Source: Ignavibacteriales bacterium (lineage in GTDB: Bacteria; Bacteroidota; Ignavibacteria; Ignavibacteriales; Melioribacteraceae). Taken from it: a DNA stretch of 64,000 nt. The notes beneath the pieces were generated by a model. It was given only the letters and a program-made list of their open reading frames with translations, was not told the DNA's origin and did no database searches. Shown piece by piece: positions 15,697-21,270 of this stretch (position 1 is its first letter; the number at the start of each line of letters is the position of its first letter). The stretch covers positions 1 to 64,000 of the forward strand of contig JAPLFG010000003.1 of the NCBI GenBank assembly GCA_026390795.1. Direction: 5' to 3'. Made by a program: the position numbers and the translations under genes.

Positions 15697-16023
15697 TTTA
15701 TTTTATCTCCACATATACTTTTTTTACATGCAACATGGCTTTCATTATTGGTTTAATTTGATACTATTATCCACTTGCTAATAAAAGTTCAAAAGTTGAG
15801 CAACCTCTTAGTAGCGATTTTAGTATTTTGAAATTATTATCGCGTAAAGAAAAGAAGAATCTGTAGAACAAAACAATAGTCCAAAAGGATGAAAAATGGA
15901 CTATATAATTTCCACTTAAGGTTAAGTAGGGTTTATAGTAAGAAGAGGCAGCTTCATAAAAGTCGGCATTAAGCAGCAGCATTGTTTTAGATGATACAAT
16001 TTCAAACTTCCAGATTAAACGAG
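15697..16023. other. gene-free stretch
   Basis: Only motif copy 5 is recognised here. A 71-codon frame on the minus strand runs through the motif itself and is not considered a gene. Confidence 0.5.
15873..15909 (-). promoter_or_regulatory. shared upstream motif, copy 5 (divergent)
   Basis: The copy reads ACAATAGTCC, AAAAGGATG, AAAAATGGACTA, TATAATT. The left and central parts are kept; the right CATC arm is lost. It lies 178 bp upstream of the KaiC-like gene. Confidence 0.55.
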
Positions 16024-16149
16024 TTATTGATTAAGAATTCCATGATTATTTTTTTCGTTTTTCTTCTCTCTCTTAGCAGCTTTTTTTTCTTTCATAGTTT
16101 TTGCAGGCTCTTTCTTTGAACCCTTTTTTGCGTCTTGACCCTTACTCAT
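16024..16149 (-). CDS. Lys-rich mini-protein (41 aa), copy 2 of 3
   Basis: The frame starts at ATG 16149 after AGGAGAAAAAA, a strong site. It encodes MSKGQDAKKGSKKEPAKTM, then 'KEKKAAKREKKNEKNNHGIL' and ends NQ. The relative at 1483-1617 keeps 'MSK-x-Q-x-x-KK' and 'KTMKEKKAAKREKKN' although its DNA has diverged, so selection acts on the protein. It lies between the CsbD-like gene and the KaiC-like gene. The function is unknown; the strong positive charge would suit RNA or DNA contact. Confidence 0.75.
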   Translation of the reverse strand: MSKGQDAKKGSKKEPAKTMKEKKAAKREKKNEKNNHGILNQ

Positions 16150-16208
16150 TTTTTTCTCCTTCTATTGCAGTTAGAAATCTAGTTCCAAAAATTTCTTCTA
16201 AAATGGTT

Positions 16209-16433
16209 TTATAACTTGTCAATCATTTTTTTCCATTCTTCTTTGCTTAGATTAAGCTTAATCCGAAGATTTTCAAACATCTCGTTTTTTTTACCTTCAT
16301 GATATAGTAAATCATTATTAGTTAGATTTGGAAATTTCTTTTTTAGTTTGGCTTTTTGTTCAATCCATCTGTCCATCATAGATGGTGTGGAAGGTGAAAA
16401 TTGTCTCGCTGCTTTATTGGATTTAGATTCCAT
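16209..16433 (-). CDS. CsbD-like stress protein
   Basis: This 74-residue protein has the CsbD pattern: 'WIEQKAKLKKKFPNLTNNDL', 'YHEGKKNEMFENLRIKL' and a terminal 'EEWKKMIDKL'. The usual W-N-x-L-x-G-K-L-K-x-x-F-x-x-L-T-D-D-D-L is altered at the start and extended by ~20 residues. CsbD proteins are small general-stress proteins of unknown biochemical function. A motif copy stands 66 bp upstream (16499-16535). It is a distant paralogue of 44143-44328. Confidence 0.8.
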   Translation of the reverse strand: MESKSNKAARQFSPSTPSMMDRWIEQKAKLKKKFPNLTNNDLLYHEGKKNEMFENLRIKLNLSKEEWKKMIDKL

Positions 16434-16498
16434 TCTAGTCCTCTCTTACATGATCAAAATAATTGCTAAAAGATGTTACTCATAATAAACAAGATTTC

Positions 16499-16535
16499 AC
16501 AATCACCCAAAGGGATGAAAAAGGGACTACATCTA
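16499..16535 (-). promoter_or_regulatory. shared upstream motif, copy 6
   Basis: The copy reads ACAATCACCC, AAAGGGATG, AAAAAGGGACTA, CATCTAT. It is 66 bp upstream of the CsbD-like start. Confidence 0.7.
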
Positions 16536-16683
16536 TAAAGTATTTGATGTATGGGAATTCCCCACCAATTAGAAAAGTTGTATCAATCGCAGTTTTTGTT
16601 GCCGGAATATTTTATTCACTATGACATGATCCCTTTTTGATGTTCAATCATTTTATTATGTATTCGGAATTTGTTAGCGAGTA

Positions 16684-17016
16684 TCATTCATGTGACTGAC
16701 TCTTTTGATCTTGCTGCCTTCCGAGTAAACTCTCGATCAATCTAACCAATTTATCAGCAGCACCGTTAACCGCTTGATCAACTGTCGCGGCATTATGAGT
16801 GACCGCGATGGGCTGGCGTTTTTCGAGGCGGGCTTCCATTACACAGCGTTTGTCGTCCTGACCGCTCTTCTCTCCATTCTCATCGCTCAGATGGATTTCC
16901 ACACGCGTGATATTATCACTCAATCGACTCAGAGCGCTTTCCACTACACCATTGATCTGTACCGCAAACGCTTTGTGAACCTTGATGTTATTATCTGTAT
17001 TAATTTGGATCTGCAT
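16684..17016 (-). CDS. HPF/RaiA-like ribosome hibernation factor
   Basis: The 110-residue protein starts 'MQIQINTDNNIKVHKAFAVQ', continues 'LSRLSDNITRVEIHLSDENG' and 'KRCVMEARLEKRQPIAVTHN', and ends in an Ala-rich helix 'AATVDQAVNGAADKLVRLIE'. This is the beta-alpha-beta fold of HPF/YfiA, which parks 70S ribosomes in slow growth. A long C-terminal dimerisation domain is absent, so it is the short form. The DNA is far richer in G+C (about 53% in 16801-16920 by count) than its neighbours, a sign of recent transfer. It fits the stress character of the block. Confidence 0.85.
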   Translation of the reverse strand: MQIQINTDNNIKVHKAFAVQINGVVESALSRLSDNITRVEIHLSDENGEKSGQDDKRCVMEARLEKRQPIAVTHNAATVDQAVNGAADKLVRLIESLLGRQQDQKSQSHE

Positions 17017-17191
17017 ACTTTTCTCCTGATGAAATAATTTTGATTAATTTACTATCGATAATGGTCATTAATCCCCTTTCTCTTCTTACTCGGTTAGTCT
17101 TACAATCGTAACACCTACTAACGGAATCTTATTGCATTCGGAACCAATTAATTTGTTTATCAATCCAAAGTTGAGACAAGAAAAACAATTT

Positions 17192-17677
17192 TCATTTTTC
17201 CTTTTTAGTCGGTACGATGAAAAGCGGTATAGAAGTGTGATGTAAAACTTCTTCCGTAACACTTCCCATGATTATATTTTCCAACCATTTCTTACTATGA
17301 GAGCCCATAACAATAACATCCGCATGCAATTCTTTTGCAGTATTTAATATCGCTTCGGCAAAATCCCCCTCTTTTACGACAGTTTGGATTGTTTCATCGC
17401 CAAGATGGTGTTTTGATTTATCAAGAAATTGTTGGGATCCTTTTTTCAATTCTTCAACAATATCTAATTGTGAAGGATCCATATTCATGTAACCGGTAAA
17501 CCCCATTATAGGAGAATATTCAGTAGAGGAATAATACGCAGGATTTGATGTTACATGCAGCAAAACAACTTCCGCGTTCATCCCCTTAGCCATTGAAAAA
17601 CCAAGCTCTGCAACTTTTTGCGCAGTGGGATCATAATCCAGTGCAATTAGTACTTTTTTCATTTTATTTATTTTCAT
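17192..17677 (-). CDS. universal stress protein (UspA family)
   Basis: This single-domain Usp protein starts best at ATG 17677 (MKINKMKKVLIALDYDP) behind AAAGGTGA; the extra upstream codons begin with TTG. 'KVLIALDYDPTAQKVAELGFSM' begins the fold, and the nucleotide-binding segment near the C-terminus is 'VIVMGSHSKKWLENIIMGSV'. One Gly of the usual G-x2-G is Ser here, so ATP binding may be altered. The middle has an insert 'YSSTEYSPIMGFTGYMNMD'. Usp proteins help survival of starvation and stress. Confidence 0.9.
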   Translation of the reverse strand: MKINKMKKVLIALDYDPTAQKVAELGFSMAKGMNAEVVLLHVTSNPAYYSSTEYSPIMGFTGYMNMDPSQLDIVEELKKGSQQFLDKSKHHLGDETIQTVVKEGDFAEAILNTAKELHADVIVMGSHSKKWLENIIMGSVTEEVLHHTSIPLFIVPTKKEK

Positions 17678-17829
17678 TATCAATCACCTTTGTATTTTAA
17701 TTTTCACCTAAACTGTTATGAAAGATATCTGTCCCTTCAATTTTTGTTTGCATTCCTAAAATCGTAAAATGTTTTATGTGCTTATTATATTTTGAGGTAG
17801 ACATTTATTAGAAGCATTACTCTCTATAC

Positions 17830-18216
17830 TTACTTTTTTTTATATGTATCCAAGAAAACTGAAGTGCCGCTTGCCAATGCCTTAACATTTTTGAGGAGGT
17901 ATTTGGCGGGGTACACAACGGTTTGAAAATTTTTATGAGACGTAAAGATTGATAACCGCTCACGCAGATTTTTAATTGAGCTATCAATCTCCTCCCAATA
18001 ATTTTCAACTTCAGAGACAACCCGTTTAATCCGTCGAGACATTTCTTCTAAATTATCACAAATCGGGTTTGTCTTTTCGAAAAATTCGTGGACATCCTTT
18101 CGGAGAGCTTCAACTTGTTCAGTAATTCTTTTCAAATATATAATCGCAAAAACACATAAAGCGGAAGCCGATAAAATTAATATGATTAACAAAATATCAA
18201 TAACAGTCATCATCAT
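17830..18216 (-). CDS. DUF948 membrane-anchored protein
   Basis: The 128-residue protein has an N-terminal membrane helix (residues 5-28, 'IDILLIILILSASALCVFAI') followed by a long helical region 'LKRITEQVEALRKDVHEFF' and 'IKRVVSEVENYWEEIDSSIK'. This is the pattern of DUF948 general-stress proteins, which commonly sit beside a YtxH gene. The YtxH gene ends 20 bp upstream, so the two form an operon, as in Firmicutes and Bacteroidota. Start ATG follows GGAAGGAAGTGAA. Confidence 0.85.
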   Translation of the reverse strand: MMMTVIDILLIILILSASALCVFAIIYLKRITEQVEALRKDVHEFFEKTNPICDNLEEMSRRIKRVVSEVENYWEEIDSSIKNLRERLSIFTSHKNFQTVVYPAKYLLKNVKALASGTSVFLDTYKKK

Positions 18217-18236
18217 TTCACTTCCTTCCTTAGCTT

Positions 18237-18635
18237 CTACACATCCATTCCTGCTTTGATTGCAGTTTTCAAACGCTCACTTTCTTTTTCATACTTTTCT
18301 TTTCCTTGATTAGCTACTTTTCCAGTTTTATCTTTCGCTTCGGTAAGAAGTTTCTCCGCTTCATTTAAAAGCATATCAACTTTTTCCTTAGTTTCGGCAA
18401 CCAATTTTTCGGACTTATTTTTGCCTTCATTCATTAAGTGCGAAACCTTATCCTTTGCTTTCACAATGTACTCATCAACATCGTCAAGAAAGTCGTGCGA
18501 TTTCGTTTTGATCTCTTCGCGTAAATTTTTCCCGGATTTCGGAGCATATAGAAGTGCTATAATTGATCCGACAGCGGCACCGGTAAGAGTTCCAATTAGT
18601 AACCCTTTTCCAATTCCCTTTGCTTCGTTCGTCAT
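18237..18635 (-). CDS. YtxH-like stress protein
   Basis: The start chosen is ATG 18635 (MTNEAKGIGKGLLIG), which follows ATGGAGGTTTAAG; the longer frame has no such site. The protein has a glycine-rich membrane helix 'GKGLLIGTLTGAAVGSIIAL', then the YtxH signature 'LYAPKSGKNLREEIK' and a long Lys/Glu coiled coil ('EKLVAETKEKVDMLLNEAEK'). It anchors in the membrane with a cytoplasmic helical tail. It lies directly upstream of the DUF948 gene. A degenerate motif copy is about 100 bp upstream (18734-18770). Confidence 0.88.
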   Translation of the reverse strand: MTNEAKGIGKGLLIGTLTGAAVGSIIALLYAPKSGKNLREEIKTKSHDFLDDVDEYIVKAKDKVSHLMNEGKNKSEKLVAETKEKVDMLLNEAEKLLTEAKDKTGKVANQGKEKYEKESERLKTAIKAGMDV

Positions 18636-18733
18636 CTTAAACCTCCATTGGTTATGACATTTTAAAAATTCATTCATTAGTCCATAAGAGATTATTTTAT
18701 TCATGTTCCTTTATTACCAGGTGAATGGAATAA

Positions 18734-18770
18734 TCATTCATTCAAACAGATGAGAAAGGAACTAACCCTT
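18734..18770 (-). promoter_or_regulatory. shared upstream motif, copy 7 (degenerate)
   Basis: The central GATGAGAAAGGAACTA is kept while the left block (TCATTCATTC) and the right arm (ACCCTT) are changed. It is ~100 bp upstream of the YtxH start at 18635, the usual distance. Confidence 0.55.
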
Positions 18771-18871
18771 TTTTGCCAATAAGAATTTTATTGCTAATGA
18801 ATCCAATTCACCATAAGTCGAATTATCTAAAACTAACGAATCATTATTTTAGTAATATTTTGATGATCTAA

Positions 18872-19003
18872 TTATTTTGTTAATTCGATAGTTTTACTGT
18901 TTTGTTGTTTATTTGTTGAGACTTGACCGCTTGCACTGCAGCTGCAAACCAAAAGTGATACTGCAAAAATTAAAATTAAGAATATTGCGTTTAGCTTTTT
19001 CAT
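18872..19003 (-). CDS. 43-residue lipoprotein
   Basis: A short frame starts at ATG 19003 behind TTGGAGAATCACA. The product is MKKLNAIFLILIFAVSLLVC then SCSASGQVSTNKQQNSKTIE and LTK. The first 20 residues are a signal peptide with a lipobox Leu-Leu-Val-Cys; only ~23 residues follow, so this is a tiny lipopeptide-like protein. The start region and leader resemble those of 55791-57140. Motif copy 8 is ~90 bp upstream. Confidence 0.7.
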   Translation of the reverse strand: MKKLNAIFLILIFAVSLLVCSCSASGQVSTNKQQNSKTIELTK

Positions 19004-19040
19004 TGTGATTCTCCAATTAAATTAATTTTACAAGTCATTC
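18984..19040. repeat. leader-start block shared with 57121-57176, copy A
   Basis: About 57 bases covering the codons for MKKLNA, the ribosome site and part of the leader match 57121-57176 closely (shared blocks ATTGCGTTTAGCTTTTTCA and ACAAGTCATTC). The distance on to the motif (about 52 bases) is also the same in both copies. Confidence 0.7.
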
Positions 19041-19091
19041 ATATAGTTGTCTAATGCTTGTGTGAAAAGCTATAATTACGAGTAGTAAAAT

Positions 19092-19128
19092 GCTATCGAG
19101 CAAAAGGATGAAAAAGGAACTACATCTC
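19092..19128 (-). promoter_or_regulatory. shared upstream motif, copy 8
   Basis: The copy reads GCTATCGAGC, AAAAGGATG, AAAAAGGAACTA, CATCTCT. It is ~90 bp upstream of the small lipoprotein at 19003 and starts 21 bp past the stop of the NarL-type regulator gene. Confidence 0.7.
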
Positions 19129-19149
19129 TAGCTGGTTTACGATCGGTAG

Positions 19150-19842
19150 TTACTCACCAATTAATGAAGTAGTGTCTACTGCGGTTTTATAATTGTCTGA
19201 AAGATGAGCATGTTTCGCAATCTGGACACGTGTATGCAGCGTTAATTTTTCAAGAATGTTATGAACGTGGCTTTTCACTGTGTAGGTTGAAAGATGGAGA
19301 TTTTGTGCAATCTCTTTATTTGTAAAACCCTCTGCAATCAATTCAATAACTTGCCGTTCACGTTTAGTCATACGAACTGCTTCAACAATTACTGATGGTT
19401 TGAATCTGTTAATTGCATGCTCGACTATTTGAGAAAAAAGTGAGCCGGTTAAATTAGGCGGCAAAACTTGAAGACCATTATAAACCGATCTGATAGTTTT
19501 GTAAAATTCAGCAATGCTTGCATCCTTTAGTATGAATCCTGATACCCCAGCTTGTATAAACTCAAATACATCTGCCTGAAGAGGTATAAGATCCATTACT
19601 ATTATTTTAGTTTCGGGAAAATTCTGTTTACTTAATTTGACAATCTGTAAACTATTTTGATCACGTAAACCAAGATCTAAAAGGACTACATTTGGTTTGT
19701 GCTTCTTCATTGTGATTAAAATGTTTTCGCCATTACCAACCATAGCCACGACACTCATATCCGGTTGCTTTTTTAGAATCGACACAATTCCGTCACGCAG
19801 AAGCCGGTTATCTTCTATTAGCAATATCTGTATTTTTTCCAT
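19150..19842 (-). CDS. NarL/LuxR-type response regulator (paralogue 2)
   Basis: This 230-residue regulator is a close paralogue of 12057-12749 along its whole length. Phospho-acceptor Asp56 (VVLLDLGLRDQNSL), Glu10-Asp11 and the Lys in 'FILKDAS' are present. The switch position is 'IVMDLIP' (Asp84-Leu85) rather than Ser/Thr. The helix-turn-helix is 'MTKRERQVIELIAEGFTNKE' and 'LSTYTVKSHVHNILEKLTL'. It follows the kinase 19971-21257 by 128 bp on the same strand, so that kinase is the natural partner. The shared linker 'LPPNLTGSLFSQIVEHAINR' may be a dimer contact. Confidence 0.92.
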   Translation of the reverse strand: MEKIQILLIEDNRLLRDGIVSILKKQPDMSVVAMVGNGENILITMKKHKPNVVLLDLGLRDQNSLQIVKLSKQNFPETKIIVMDLIPLQADVFEFIQAGVSGFILKDASIAEFYKTIRSVYNGLQVLPPNLTGSLFSQIVEHAINRFKPSVIVEAVRMTKRERQVIELIAEGFTNKEIAQNLHLSTYTVKSHVHNILEKLTLHTRVQIAKHAHLSDNYKTAVDTTSLIGE

Positions 19843-19970
19843 TTCACTTTCAATTTATCTAAAATAAACTGTTTGGATGAGGTCTAAATTCTACTAAAAT
19901 TATTTTGTCTTCACAATGGGTATGATGTAATTCAATAATAAATTCATTGCATTATCAAATGGTGATAAAT

Positions 19971-21257
19971 TTATGAGATTGATTTGTTTAAAGTGAATTT
20001 AAATTTTGATCCCTCTCCTAATTCACTCTCTGCCCAAATTTTACCGCCGTTTTTTTCTACGAATTCTTTACAGAGAGGTAATCCAAGTCCTGTTCCCTTT
20101 TCTCCATCGGTCCCTATACTTGTAGCTAACATGTTAAAGTCGAACAGAGTAGAAATTTTTTCTGATTCGATACCTATTCCTGTGTCCTGGATACACACTT
20201 CAACAAAACCATCTTTCTCAATAGATGAAATAATTACACGTCCATCAGATTTGGTGAATTTAATTGCGTTTGTTATAAGGTTATGAACAACCGAGCGAAG
20301 CATATTATCATCAGCAAAAACTATAGTTCTGGTGTCTACTTTGTTTGTGACAGTGATATTTTTCTTTATCGCACTCTGACTTGAAATTTCAATTTTTTTA
20401 TTCACTAAATCAAAGAGATTAAGATCTACCGGTGTATACTCAAGCATGTTTCTTTGCATCAGCGACCAATTGAGCAAATTTTTCAAAAGGGCATATAGAT
20501 TTTTCAAGTTGTCATTCAATCCTTTGCTAAACATAATTATCTCTTCTTGCGATAAACTTTCAGTTTCCGTAGCAAGTAATCCAGAAACACTTAGCAAAGA
20601 CTGGAAAGGGCTTCTTAAATCGTGCGCAATGATCGAGAAGAATTTATCTTTGGTAGAGTTGAGTAATTTAAGTTCTTCAGTGGAATCTTTTAAAGAATCC
20701 TCAGCTTTCTTGTATTTCGTCAAATCGATTAACGCAACCTGGCATTTTTGATCTATTCCCAGCAAGTCATCTAATTCTAAACCTTCCAGTAGAACATGGA
20801 ATACATGTTTATCTTTGTTCGTCACATTTAATTCGCAAGTTTGTTTTATGTGGGAATCAAAAACATTAGCAATAAACGAATTAAAAATTGACTTCTCATC
20901 TAGTTGAATAAAAGTACTAAAACTCTTATCAATTAATTTGTTCCGATCTAATTCAAACATTTTACTTGCGCTTAAATTTACTTCCTTGATTATGCCGTGT
21001 TTATTCAAAGTAAAGTAAGGGATTGGTGCAAAATCAAAAAGGTTTACATACTTATTTCTCGATACTTCCAATTCTTCCTGTGCAATTCTAAGTTCTTCGT
21101 TTTGATGTTCCAGTTCAATTTGATGGATTTGTAGCAACTGTACCAGTCTTTTAACATCTTCAAGTTTTTCAACAGCCGGCTTTTTAGTTTTTGGCTCAAT
21201 CTTTTTCTTAGTTTTTTTAATAACGGTCTTGTCAGATTCCTTTTTTGCACGTTTCAT
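19971..21257 (-). CDS. PAS sensor histidine kinase
   Basis: The 428-residue soluble kinase has a Lys-rich N-terminus, a coiled coil (~30-70), a PAS domain (~70-180, 'NLFDFAPIPYFTLNKHGIIK'), a HisKA domain with phospho-acceptor His212 in 'DKFFSIIAHDLRSPFQSLLS', and a HATPase domain with 'NLITNAIKFTKSDGRVI', 'VQDTGIGIESEKI' and 'GTGLGLPLCKEFVEKNGG'. It lacks membrane segments, so it probably senses an internal signal. It begins 13 bp after the CheB-CheR fusion ends, and the NarL-type regulator follows, suggesting one signalling unit. Confidence 0.92.
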   Translation of the reverse strand: MKRAKKESDKTVIKKTKKKIEPKTKKPAVEKLEDVKRLVQLLQIHQIELEHQNEELRIAQEELEVSRNKYVNLFDFAPIPYFTLNKHGIIKEVNLSASKMFELDRNKLIDKSFSTFIQLDEKSIFNSFIANVFDSHIKQTCELNVTNKDKHVFHVLLEGLELDDLLGIDQKCQVALIDLTKYKKAEDSLKDSTEELKLLNSTKDKFFSIIAHDLRSPFQSLLSVSGLLATETESLSQEEIIMFSKGLNDNLKNLYALLKNLLNWSLMQRNMLEYTPVDLNLFDLVNKKIEISSQSAIKKNITVTNKVDTRTIVFADDNMLRSVVHNLITNAIKFTKSDGRVIISSIEKDGFVEVCIQDTGIGIESEKISTLFDFNMLATSIGTDGEKGTGLGLPLCKEFVEKNGGKIWAESELGEGSKFKFTLNKSIS

Positions 21258-21270
21258 TTTTTTTCTCTCT

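Noticed and set aside
15767-15982. 71-codon frame on the minus strand
   Set aside because: It runs straight through motif copy 5, has no ribosome site and resembles no protein.
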